From: DAOVFN01 sp964484305
Lineage (GTDB): Archaea; Aenigmatarchaeota; Aenigmatarchaeia; QMZP01
Reading direction: 5' to 3'
NCBI GenBank assembly: GCA_964484305.1
Contig: CAZAEI010000025.1
Span: forward strand, 1 to 12,866
Length of the DNA stretch: 12,866 nucleotides
The translations under genes and the position numbers were made by a program. Shown here piece by piece: positions 5,783 through 12,401 of this stretch (within the stretch, counting starts at the first letter, position 1; each line of letters opens with the position of its first letter). The notes below the pieces were generated by a model. That model saw nothing but the letters and a program-made list of their open reading frames with translations. It was not told the origin of the DNA and made no database searches.

Positions 5783-5898
5783 TCAACCATGAAATGCATG
5801 TTTCCTAATCAAAAAACCGACTGCAATCATGAAACCAAGGATTGCAATCCAAACTGTAATCTTAATCAATGTACATCCTTCCTCTTTCTTTTTTCCAT
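5783..5898 (-). CDS. Tiny single-helix membrane ORF, apparently frameshifted
   Basis: ATG 5898 has an excellent ribosome site (AGAAAGGAGG, 8 nt upstream) but stops after 10 codons. A second frame, open from TTG 5869 to TGA 5783, encodes IKITVWIAILGFMIAVGFLI then RKHAFHG, a clean membrane helix with a basic tail. One extra base in the A6 run right after the start codon would join both into one 38-aa peptide beginning MEKKKEEGC. Otherwise TTG 5869 may be used by coupling, as it overlaps the TGA stop. It lies between the SH3-like gene and the 177-aa membrane gene. Confidence 0.4.
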
Positions 5899-5945
5899 AG
5901 GATATACCTCCTTTCTAATAAAGCAAATAAAGGGGAACAAAGAAA

Positions 5946-6483
5946 TCAATTTTTTACTTCCCTGATAAGCTCGTGATAAACCCATTTCCCTTTTTCGGTC
6001 TTCAGCCAGCTACCCTTTCGGCCGACAATCCTGATTCTTGTTCCCTTATATCGGCAGAACCCGCAGATTCTCGATGTAATTAATGGCATGGTCCTTGCTC
6101 TTACGCATTCTCCCTTAGTGACATAGGTAACATGCCTCTTGAATGGCTGGTAATCGCCTTCAACAGCGATGCCGAAGTATTCCCCGAAGATCCAGACCAA
6201 GGGCGGGATGTTCATAGAGGGATCGGCTTCTGGATGCTGGTTAACAATCTCTATCCAGCCGTTCTCTTCCTTTCCGGTCCAGTCGACCGTGCAGGCATTC
6301 CAATTTTCATGGGTATAGACCTTCCCTATCCTCTTCCCATAAATGCTGGGCTCGTTGTGGACTAGTATCCCAACCATGTTGGACTCTTCCTCGGGAACCA
6401 GCCTTAGAATCTCGCCGGCATGGGAATTCCCACGAAAAGACAAATATGAACACAAAGGCTAAAACAAAGGTATACCTTTTCAT
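5946..6483 (-). CDS. Exported SH3-like domain protein, frameshifted at the signal peptide
   Basis: The main frame (about 169 codons) has no good start of its own; it opens with TTG 6455 shortly after an in-frame stop. ATG 6483, behind AGAAAGGGGGT, begins a textbook signal peptide (MKRYTFVLAFVFIFVFS) in another frame that ends soon after. Removing one base, for example from the T4 run near 6436, joins it to RGNSHA-GEILRLVPEEE with a plausible cleavage after SHA. The mature protein has two parts. The first (IGKVYTHENWNACTVDWTGKEENGWIEIV) is unassigned. The second, at the C-terminus, is SH3b-like: CVRARTMPLITSRICGF, YKGTRIRIVGRKGSWLKTEKGKWVYHELI. Such domains bind cell-surface polymers or peptides. 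It is either a real pseudogene or a base-call error. Confidence 0.6.
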
Positions 6484-6542
6484 TTTTTACCCCCTTTCTT
6501 ATTTAAGAAATCGCGAGACAGCCATAATGCCGTCCCGTTATT

Positions 6543-6553
6543 GCTTTATATAT
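6543..6553 (-). promoter_or_regulatory. TATA box of the SH3-like gene
   Basis: ATATATAAAGC on the minus strand gives an expected start near 6522 and a leader of about 40 nt ending in AGAAAGGGGGT and ATG 6483. This supports 6483, not 6455, as the original start. Confidence 0.5.
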
Positions 6554-6569
6554 CTACGGCTAACAGTGC

Positions 6570-6655
6570 GTTCTGCCTTATGGGGCAGGCCTGCGGGCCG
6601 GGATTTCCATCGGTTTAAAGGGTGGCTGGGGTCCATGAGGGCCGAAGCCGTATTT
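6570..6655. other. GC-rich block without a credible gene
   Basis: A block of about 85 bp, clearly richer in G and C than both flanks. It contains short foldable arms: GCAGGCCTGC palindrome (6586-6595), GGCC-TGCG-GGCC (6588-6599), and CTGCC/GGCAG (6574-6578, 6584-6588). A short plus-strand frame crosses it but has no ribosome site or family look. GC islands in AT-rich archaeal DNA are often structured RNAs, but I recognise no known RNA here. Confidence 0.25.
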
Positions 6656-6747
6656 GTCTTGATGTAATTGAGGAACATGAATTGTGTTACTATTATTGGA
6701 TGACTAATTTATAAAGTTTTGTAGGCAGGGAGCAGGGCCAGTGTGGG

Positions 6748-6771
6748 GGGTTCTTTTCCGTGAACGCTTTT
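6748..6771. repeat. 24-bp direct repeat, copy 1
   Basis: Exact copy of 6840-6863 (core TTCCGTGAACGC), 92 bp apart start to start. Only two copies are visible and the 68-bp interval is too long for a typical CRISPR spacer. Confidence 0.75.
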
Positions 6772-6839
6772 GTCATTTATTAGTATTCGTTACAGCCAAT
6801 CTGCTATGTAGTTAATTGGTGGTGAAGGGAGTAGTAAAA

Positions 6840-6863
6840 GGGTTCTTTTCCGTGAACGCTTTT
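6840..6863. repeat. 24-bp direct repeat, copy 2, with hairpin
   Basis: Identical to 6748-6771. With the preceding AAAA it can fold: AAAAGGGTTC against GAACGCTTTT (9 of 10 pairs, loop TTTTCCGT). ATTGGTG upstream (6815-6821) and CACCAAT downstream (6867-6873) enclose it. Copy 1 lacks the outer pairs. Confidence 0.7.
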
Positions 6864-6900
6864 TCTCACCAATATCACTCCAATATTCTACAGGTTGCTC

Positions 6901-6980
6901 CTCGGCTTGCGTGCATGCTGGCCTATCCCTTTATATCCTGGCCGGATAGGAAAGTGATGCGGGAGCATCTGTAAGCCGAG
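6901..6980. ncRNA. Three-way-junction-like fold abutting the TIM-barrel stop codon
   Basis: P1: CTCGGCTT (6901-6908) with AAGCCGAG (6973-6980), a perfect 8-bp closing stem ending one base before the stop codon at 6981-6983. P2: CCTATCC (6922-6928) with GGATAGG (6944-6950). P3: GATGC (6956-6960), loop GGGA, GCATC (6965-6969). No tRNA-like T-loop is present. It may be a 3' UTR element or processing/termination signal of the minus-strand gene, or a separate small RNA on either strand. Confidence 0.45.
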
Positions 6981-8867
6981 TTAGCGGAACTCTGCCTTCT
7001 TCCACTGCTCCGGCCTCTTGCCCTTCTTCAGGGCCGCGGTGCCCAGCATGGTGAACTCCTCGTCAGGCATCTCCATCAGGTCCTTGAGGGGCTCCCAGGC
7101 ATGGTCCCTGACTATCTGGAGCTGCCTGGTCTCGTCCCCTGCGACAGCTCCCTTGTAGCCAAAGAACTCGGGGGGGAGCTTGCTTGGGTGGACATCCTTT
7201 TCGAGCTGTTCAGCCACAAGCCTGAGTGTCTCCACCGACCTCTTGAAGGGGTCGTCCCCCCCGCCCCTCTCGTATATCATATAGACGTCCCGGCCCTTGC
7301 CAAACCCGGTCTGGCGCATATAGTAGAGCAGCTTGTAGACTCTGATGTCCCCGAGCTCCAGGGGCTCGTGAGCATGGGAGGGGTTCGGGGCATTGGAGTG
7401 GCAGGATATGCATATCGAGCCGAAGTCTGGTATAAGCCTTACTATCTCCTCCATGTCCACTATCGGGTCCACGCCCTGGGTGGCTGTGTGCTCGAAGTCA
7501 GTGAGCATCCACACGTTGTTGGTCTTGAGCTTCTCCCTGATAACCCTGACGGCAACGTTTATCTGCCTGTTGCTCCAGAGCAGGTGGAGCCCTGCGTGCT
7601 GGGCATCCCTGGCGTCAGGGGTCTCTATGGCCATTATCAGGTCCCTGGCATACTGCTGCAGCCTTGGCTGGCTTGCCAGCTCCTTGGGTATGAGAACCTT
7701 ATCGCGCCACTCCAGGGCCTTCCTCATGTGGCCCTCGAGGTACTTGGCAGCCACCACTCCATAGAAGAACTCCTTGAAGACCCTGTCGTTCTCGTCCTCG
7801 GCCTTCCTCCAGGCCTCATGGAGCCAGTTAAAGTTAGAGTAATCCATATTGTACTTTTCTTTCAGACTGGGGTAGAATTTTGCCATCTCAATCCACATGG
7901 GATCCTTAGTGTAAAACATGTAGTGTGCCATAATGTGGTAGCCGTCAAGGATTCCCTGAGCACCACGGAGCTCTTCAGATTCCCATGGATCACCATCAGC
8001 AAGCTTCCTTGTCAAGACCCTGTCCATGACCCTTTTTTGCTCATCTGCCCTTTTAACATGGCTCTCGTTATCGAGCTTCTCAACTATTTTCCTTCCCATC
8101 TTCTGTAGGGCCTCTCTCCTTTCTGCTTCTCTGTTTACCAGTTCTTCTGCCTCTTTCGGGGATTTGCCCTGCCTGATAAGGTCATTTAATATTCGGTCTG
8201 CTTCTTTTGCAGAGACCTTGATTTCGGGAAACCTGTTGTACTGAAGGACAGTGTCTATTATTTCCTGTTCAACCCCCCTATCCGAAAGTCTGTTCTGGAT
8301 TTCATCCTTGTGCCAGTTCTCAAAGTTTATTTGCCCTTCACTCTGAATCTCTGTGTATTCCTTAGTGGAGAGTATATCCCTCCAGTAGAAATCATGCCGT
8401 TCCTTGACAAACCACTCCCTGAGGGGCTTGCACTCCTTGAGTATGTGCGAGATGAAGTGGCCCTCGTGATCGCAGAAGGACATGGTGAGCTTCCTGGAGG
8501 TGTAGGTCATGAGTTCGAGCCAGATGTTCAGGCAGGCATGGAAGTCCACGTACTTGGCCCCCGAGCGGACAGCCGAGCGTATGGACTTCTCGATATGGTC
8601 ATGGGCATCCCGCCAGTCAGAGCGCTCGGGTATGCCCATGGGTATGGTCAGGGAGCCGTGCATGAGGATGTCAACCTTCTGCTTGTCAGCTATGTTCCTG
8701 AGCTCGACGCCCTCGGTCTCTGTCACCTCGTGGGGGACATCCAGGGCTATCTCTATGCAGCTCGTGCCCCTGGTCAGGCCGAAGCCGAGCTTCTTCACTG
8801 TGGTGGCCAGCTCCTCTGACCTCGCCACGTAGTGGAGTCCCGTGGTGACGCCTATTTTATAGCCCAT
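6981..8867 (-). CDS. Xylose isomerase/endonuclease IV-like TIM-barrel protein with large helical insert
   Basis: Start set at MGYKIGVTTG, ATG 8867 (628 aa). A longer reading to 8957 would overlap the upstream gene and adds unconvincing residues. The N-terminal quarter and last third form an AP-endonuclease-2-like TIM barrel. Candidate metal ligands in barrel order: H70 (ILMHGSL), H110 (VDFHA), E415 (MAIETPD), D457 and H460 (TDFEHT), H490 (ISCHSN), H498/H500 (SHAHEPLELGD), E533 (IYERGGG). All positions expected from endonuclease IV appear filled, so a di- or tri-metal enzyme is likely: nuclease, sugar isomerase or epimerase. Residues about 130-400 are a mostly helical, charged insert between two barrel strands, unusual in length. 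DNA for residues about 156-350 is AT-richer than the rest. Last of three minus-strand genes; the upstream gap is 62 bp and may hold its own promoter. Confidence 0.75.
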   Translation of the reverse strand: MGYKIGVTTGLHYVARSEELATTVKKLGFGLTRGTSCIEIALDVPHEVTETEGVELRNIADKQKVDILMHGSLTIPMGIPERSDWRDAHDHIEKSIRSAVRSGAKYVDFHACLNIWLELMTYTSRKLTMSFCDHEGHFISHILKECKPLREWFVKERHDFYWRDILSTKEYTEIQSEGQINFENWHKDEIQNRLSDRGVEQEIIDTVLQYNRFPEIKVSAKEADRILNDLIRQGKSPKEAEELVNREAERREALQKMGRKIVEKLDNESHVKRADEQKRVMDRVLTRKLADGDPWESEELRGAQGILDGYHIMAHYMFYTKDPMWIEMAKFYPSLKEKYNMDYSNFNWLHEAWRKAEDENDRVFKEFFYGVVAAKYLEGHMRKALEWRDKVLIPKELASQPRLQQYARDLIMAIETPDARDAQHAGLHLLWSNRQINVAVRVIREKLKTNNVWMLTDFEHTATQGVDPIVDMEEIVRLIPDFGSICISCHSNAPNPSHAHEPLELGDIRVYKLLYYMRQTGFGKGRDVYMIYERGGGDDPFKRSVETLRLVAEQLEKDVHPSKLPPEFFGYKGAVAGDETRQLQIVRDHAWEPLKDLMEMPDEEFTMLGTAALKKGKRPEQWKKAEFR

Positions 8868-8899
8868 AAATAACCCTGTATTATAATTTGTTCTGGGGG

Positions 8900-8912
8900 A
8901 ATAAAAGTTTCC
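8900..8912 (-). promoter_or_regulatory. Possible TATA box of the TIM-barrel gene
   Basis: AAACTTTTATTCC-like tract on the minus strand (TTTTATT at 8906-8900), about 26 bp before a start near 8878, giving a leader of about 11 nt. TTATAAT at 8887-8881 is a second candidate. The start codon lacks a strong ribosome site, consistent with a short-leader mRNA. Confidence 0.3.
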
Positions 8913-8929
8913 CTGCCTGGCTGTGCGAA

Positions 8930-10654
8930 TCAGCCCACTTCCATCTTCTTCTTCCACCAGTCGACCTGCTGGAGATAGAATCCGCCGACCTCGACCAGGT
9001 ACATCTTGACCACCCTCTCATAGAAGGCGCTCTCGTAGGGGCCTGGCCTGAAGAGGAACCTGCTGTATTTCCCGAGCCTCTTCCTGGTCTTTCTGTACCC
9101 GCTCCGGACGCTGTCCACAAAGCGGGCTGCTGCGCCCTTCTCTTCTTCCTTGGGGGGCTTCTTTCCGAGCAGTATTCTGGACTCCTCCATATATCTGTCT
9201 TCGACGTCCCTGGTGCCGAGCATCTCGCTGACCTCCCTCTCAAAGGCCCTTTCCTTGGCATCCAGCTCCATCAGGTGCAGCAGGAGAACGTTCTGGGAGG
9301 CTATCCAGGTCCTCATTGGCTTTAACATCATGTCTTCAAGTTCGCCCCCAGCAGGGGGAGGTGTCTTTATAATCATTCTGTTTATGGTGATATCGAAGAG
9401 GACATAGTAGAACTCTGAGGGCAGCATGGCGGGATAGGGTGTCTCGGCCGCATAGGGATGCTTGGTAACGGATTTTCTCAGGATTTCCCTGATTCTCTTA
9501 TCATTCTTCTCTGTGTAGTGCCCTGGCTCAAGCCGGTATTTGTACTCAATCTTCCTTGCCCATTCCCTCACGAAGTCGTCAAGGGGGTCTATAATCCAGG
9601 GGATGCCGTCTATCTTGTGCTCTGTCCTGGCTTCGGGTTTCCTCTTCTCACCTATTGGGAAGTTCTTCCAGACCCAGAGGCGGACCGAGGTCATGGCAGA
9701 GCCCGTGCCAAAGGCCGGCGCCATGTACGCATTGGTGGCAAAGGCCGAGGGGTTCTCGGTCTTCTCCCTCATCATCTTATGCCTGGCGATGTAGGGCTTG
9801 AGCCACTCCTTGTAGTCGTTTATGGACTTCCTCCTGGCCTTGACCATGGCCTCTATCCTGGCATACCTCTCTGCCACACTGGGCATGAATAGCTTCTTCC
9901 ACTCCCCGAAGAGCCTGTCCTTGGTGATGAGCACGGTCGCCTCGGCCTGGGTGACATCCAGCTCGCGGCCAATCTCATCCGTGGTCCACTTCTTTCCCTT
10001 GTACTTCTCCTGGCCGAGCCTTATGAAGTCTGTTATTATGGTGGGCCACCTCTTGGCCATGGTAATCATGGAGTAGCCTTCACCTGTGAAGGCGTCCACC
10101 CTGTCCACGAAGAGGCTCCTCAGGACGTGCTCGTCCTCCCTGCCCTCCCTGAAGTAGTCCAGCACCTCCTTGTAGCGCCTGGAATCGTGGGCCAGCAGCT
10201 CGTAGTCCTTCACAGCCTCCATGGCAGAGGCCAGGCCCTGCTTTATCTGCCCCTCGAGCTTCTGGCGCTGCCCCATGAAGAGGTTGTAGGCATCGACATG
10301 CACAGGCGATATCTCCATTGACTCGCTGACCTTCCTGACGTTGTAGTACCACTTGGGCATCTGAAAGACATATGACCAGTACATGCCCGAGCACTTGCCC
10401 ACCGAAGTGGTGAAGTCCATGACTATGTCTGTGTTGAGCGGGGCTACATAGAACGCAAAGCCCATAATGGGTGGCAGTGCGCCGGGTGATCTGGCCTTCT
10501 CCTGCAGGTAATCGATAACGAGTTCGTTGCTGTCTATATTGTCCTTCTCTTTCTGGTCAATGCCGAACTCCCCATCGGAATAGTCCCAGGTCTGCCATTC
10601 ATCCCTTCCTATACTCTCTATCTCCTTGAGCTCCTCTTTCGTTATGTCTGCCAT
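8930..10654 (-). CDS. 574-aa protein of unknown function
   Basis: Not recognised. ATG 10654 has AAGGAG with a 6-nt spacer. There is no signal peptide or clear membrane helix; composition is rich in K, R, E, W and Y, and probably mostly helical. Visible parts: acidic N-terminus (1-55), a hydrophobic stretch PPIMGFAFYVAPLNTDIVMDF (61-81), long helices with REGREDEHVLRSLFVDRVDAFTGEGY (169-194), an HTH-like segment TTDEIGRELDVTQAEATVLITKDRL (224-248), a Lys/Arg-rich helical middle (250-300), a beta-like patch PSEFYYVLFDITINRMIIKTPPPAGG (412-437), and a basic tail (PPKEEEKGAAARF, SGYRKTRKRLGKYSR) before an aromatic C-terminus. It sits between the 56-aa membrane peptide (47 bp upstream) and the TIM barrel (62 bp downstream), so the three probably form one transcript. 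The basic surface and HTH-like piece hint at nucleic acid, but this is only inference. Confidence 0.7.
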   Translation of the reverse strand: MADITKEELKEIESIGRDEWQTWDYSDGEFGIDQKEKDNIDSNELVIDYLQEKARSPGALPPIMGFAFYVAPLNTDIVMDFTTSVGKCSGMYWSYVFQMPKWYYNVRKVSESMEISPVHVDAYNLFMGQRQKLEGQIKQGLASAMEAVKDYELLAHDSRRYKEVLDYFREGREDEHVLRSLFVDRVDAFTGEGYSMITMAKRWPTIITDFIRLGQEKYKGKKWTTDEIGRELDVTQAEATVLITKDRLFGEWKKLFMPSVAERYARIEAMVKARRKSINDYKEWLKPYIARHKMMREKTENPSAFATNAYMAPAFGTGSAMTSVRLWVWKNFPIGEKRKPEARTEHKIDGIPWIIDPLDDFVREWARKIEYKYRLEPGHYTEKNDKRIREILRKSVTKHPYAAETPYPAMLPSEFYYVLFDITINRMIIKTPPPAGGELEDMMLKPMRTWIASQNVLLLHLMELDAKERAFEREVSEMLGTRDVEDRYMEESRILLGKKPPKEEEKGAAARFVDSVRSGYRKTRKRLGKYSRFLFRPGPYESAFYERVVKMYLVEVGGFYLQQVDWWKKKMEVG

Positions 10655-10701
10655 TTTGTTCTCCTTCTGTTTTCCTTGGGTGCGGTTACGGGAATGCCGG
10701 G

Positions 10702-10872
10702 CTACATAAAGACCATGATTGCCCCGAGTATTATCATCACGAAGCCCGCCACAACGGCAGCTATGCCGAACTCCTGGGGTTGGTACTGGGATGAAGCAGG
10801 GAAAAAGAACACCAGAGCACCGCCTATCACTATCAGTATGATACCCACTATTACTCCTGTAAGGCCGAACAT
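10702..10872 (-). CDS. 56-aa two-helix membrane protein
   Basis: Start at ATG 10872 (MFGLTGVIVG), about 30 bp from a strong TATA box and without a ribosome site, so nearly leaderless. An in-frame ATG at 10917 lies upstream of that TATA and is unlikely. Two hydrophobic helices (residues 3-24 and 34-56) are joined by a short polar turn (PASSQYQPQE), so both ends are likely on the same side. First gene of the minus-strand set, 47 bp before the 574-aa gene. Possibly a membrane anchor or partner for the downstream proteins (inference). Confidence 0.65.
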   Translation of the reverse strand: MFGLTGVIVGIILIVIGGALVFFFPASSQYQPQEFGIAAVVAGFVMIILGAIMVFM

Positions 10873-10895
10873 ACTAATTAATATTATCTCTTCCA

Positions 10896-10936
10896 AATTA
10901 TATATAATATTGCCCATCCTTCCCCTATATAATTGA
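10896..10936. promoter_or_regulatory. Divergent promoter region of the six-gene cluster
   Basis: ATTATATATAAT (10897-10908) is a symmetric TATA tract that suits the minus-strand 56-aa gene (start codon about 30 bp away). CTATATAAT (10926-10934) suits the plus-strand gene at 10969, with a start near 10956 and a leader of about 13 nt containing GGAAGGTG. The two sets of genes share under 100 bp of control region, which favours joint regulation. Confidence 0.55.
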
Positions 10937-10968
10937 ATCAGGAAGGGAATGGGCTGGAAGGTGTTCCA

Positions 10969-11481
10969 ATGGTCTATGCCAGGACAAAGATGGTGATGCA
11001 GGACAGCTGCTTCCCAAAGGACCCGGGGGACGTTATCCTGAGATATGTGGGCCCGAATGTCCCAAAGATATACAACAGGTTCTATGACATGATAAAGTCG
11101 GTATTCAATATTCCTGACAGCGCAATTCAGGAGGAGAGGTTCAACTGGGGCAAGGGCATAACCGAGAAGTTCAAGCTGGCATGGTTCGTCCACAAGGATA
11201 TAGACCAGTTCACCTATATCTATATCAAGATAGCTGCCAGCGGGGAGGGGGATGAGAAGACAGGCAACGTGCAAATCAGGATAAAGCCCTATCTCAGGAC
11301 AGAGTATCCCCAGGACACCCTGTGGCAGCGCTCCCTGATATATGAGTTCATAAGGACCTTCTGGCACAGGATGTTCTACCACAAGAAGAGAGAGGAATAC
11401 AATGAGGAGTGCAAGCACCTTACAGTAATGCTCCAGAGGCAGCTCCATGAGCTTTTCAGGGAGCTGAGGGAAACCAAATAG
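10969..11481 (+). CDS. 170-aa conserved-type archaeal protein, first of a tandem paralogous pair
   Basis: Start at ATG 10969 (MVYARTKMVMQDS), with GGAAGGTG 5 nt upstream; a TTG at 10933 is in frame but less likely. Predicted order: two strands or a helix (YVGPNVPKIYNRFYDMIKSVF, 27-47), the acidic-aromatic piece SAIQEERFNW (51-60), a beta region (KFKLAWFVHK, FTYIYIKIAASG, VQIRIKPYLRTEYP, 67-114), and a C-terminal amphipathic part (LIYEFIRTFWHRMFYHKKREEY, 123-144, then helices to the end). The WHRMFYHKK segment could lie on or in the membrane. I recall similar unannotated proteins in archaeal genomes but know no function. It is followed 8 bp later by a paralogue. Confidence 0.75.
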   Translation: MVYARTKMVMQDSCFPKDPGDVILRYVGPNVPKIYNRFYDMIKSVFNIPDSAIQEERFNWGKGITEKFKLAWFVHKDIDQFTYIYIKIAASGEGDEKTGNVQIRIKPYLRTEYPQDTLWQRSLIYEFIRTFWHRMFYHKKREEYNEECKHLTVMLQRQLHELFRELRETK

Positions 11482-11489
11482 GTGTGCTC

Positions 11490-11999
11490 ATGGGAGAGAT
11501 TCAGATAGTAGAGGACTGCCTTGCTCCCGCAAGATTCGTCTATCTTACCTATTCTGGAAAGGGCCCGTTCGATGTAGCCAGCAAGATTGCAGAGATGCTC
11601 CAGCCCTTCTTCAGGGTGAGTTCTGCGGGCATAAGCGAGACTGACTTCAGGTGGGATAATGCAGGCGACCCCATAGCATTCTACTTCACCTGGTGGGTTG
11701 AAAGGGGTGGTGTTGAGCAACCGAGCAGGTGGACCAGACAGAGATTCAATATAAAGGTTCAGGGAACCCAGACCAAGGATACCCGGGAGGGGGAATTCAC
11801 CATGCAGCTTAATGCCAACCTCAACACAAGGTTCAGCTTCAGCAACCCCTTCCTTAAGGGGCTATTCTGGATGTATGACTATCTCTTCTATTGGAGGAGA
11901 AGGGCCTCCTTCCTCAAGGAATGTGAGGAACTCACGTACGAATTCAGGGATGAGATAAAGAAGCACTTCAATGTGGCCGTGCTTGAGAAGGGGGGCTGA
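11490..11999 (+). CDS. 169-aa protein, second of the tandem paralogous pair
   Basis: Start at ATG 11490 (MGEIQIVEDC); GGTG lies 5 nt upstream, and a GTG two codons earlier (11484) is the alternative. It follows the same plan as the previous gene. YSGKGPFDVASKIAEML aligns with YVGPNVPKIYNRFYDMI, ISETDFRW with IQEERFNW, FYFTWWVER with KLAWFVHK, FLKGLFWMYDYLFYWRRR with YEFIRTFWHRMFYHKKR, and FLKECEELTYEF with YNEECKHLTVML. Identity is low, so the duplication is old. Possibly the two form a heterodimer (inference). One base separates its stop from the next ATG, indicating an operon. Confidence 0.75.
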   Translation: MGEIQIVEDCLAPARFVYLTYSGKGPFDVASKIAEMLQPFFRVSSAGISETDFRWDNAGDPIAFYFTWWVERGGVEQPSRWTRQRFNIKVQGTQTKDTREGEFTMQLNANLNTRFSFSNPFLKGLFWMYDYLFYWRRRASFLKECEELTYEFRDEIKKHFNVAVLEKGG

Positions 12000-12000
12000 T

Positions 12001-12366
12001 ATGATGGAACACGGACCGCTTGTGGAGGGATTTCCCCTTGTCAAGGGCCTCCTCTGCGGTTCCCTCGTCGCAGGCTCCCTGACTGTGCAGTACGGGATCC
12101 TTGTCCAGGCCGCGCTCCTCATTATCGCTGCGCTGGTCTTCCTGGACACCCTCTTCATCTTTGACAGGGAGACTCATCTCATGAGCTTCCTGGCCGCCAT
12201 GGTGCTGGGGGCCATCCTTGGTGTGGCCTTTGCCCTGGCAGGCCTGATAGGCCTGTACATGCTCATAATCTTCATAGTCATGACGATAGTCTACCTCTAC
12301 GAGTTCATGTCATACAGGGAGGGCAGACGCGTGAAGGCCGGGATTGCCAGGCTCCTGTCCCGCTAG
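12001..12366 (+). CDS. 121-aa polytopic membrane protein
   Basis: Not recognised. Start at ATG 12001 (MMEHGPLVEG), 1 bp after the previous stop and 6 nt behind a GGGGGG tract. Hydrophobic segments at about 14-30, 34-55, 61-83 and 85-102 suggest three or four helices; the C-terminus is basic and cytoplasmic-like (SYREGRRVKAGIARLLSR). There are no polar catalytic residues in the helices. Third gene of the plus-strand operon; with the 56-aa protein it gives the cluster two membrane components on opposite strands. Confidence 0.7.
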   Translation: MMEHGPLVEGFPLVKGLLCGSLVAGSLTVQYGILVQAALLIIAALVFLDTLFIFDRETHLMSFLAAMVLGAILGVAFALAGLIGLYMLIIFIVMTIVYLYEFMSYREGRRVKAGIARLLSR

Positions 12367-12401
12367 GTTATATTAAGCAGCAACCTGTCTGCGGTGTTTA
12401 A

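Noticed and set aside
6446..6667. Plus-strand 73-codon ORF across the GC-rich block
   Set aside because: No ribosome site, overlaps the signal peptide region of the SH3-like gene on the other strand, and the sequence resembles no family.
6748..6863. CRISPR array of two repeats
   Set aside because: Only two copies, a 68-bp interval, and no cas gene in the window.
6901..6980. tRNA gene
   Set aside because: The closing stem and length fit loosely, but there is no GTTCGA-type T-loop, no D-arm pattern and no anticodon arm.
7101..8108. Long plus-strand ORF opposite the TIM-barrel gene
   Set aside because: Antisense shadow of a GC-rich coding sequence; leucine/valine/histidine-heavy translation without any family pattern or start signal.
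8868..8957. N-terminal extension of the TIM-barrel gene overlapping the 574-aa gene
   Set aside because: The residues before MGYKIGVTTG are not barrel-like and the stretch holds TATA-like tracts.
9458..9892. Plus-strand ORF opposite the 574-aa gene
   Set aside because: Antisense shadow; no ribosome site and low-complexity composition.
10873..11448. Long minus-strand frame running into the 56-aa membrane gene
   Set aside because: The upstream part is antisense to the 170-aa gene and crosses the TATA tract; only the last 56 codons look like a protein.
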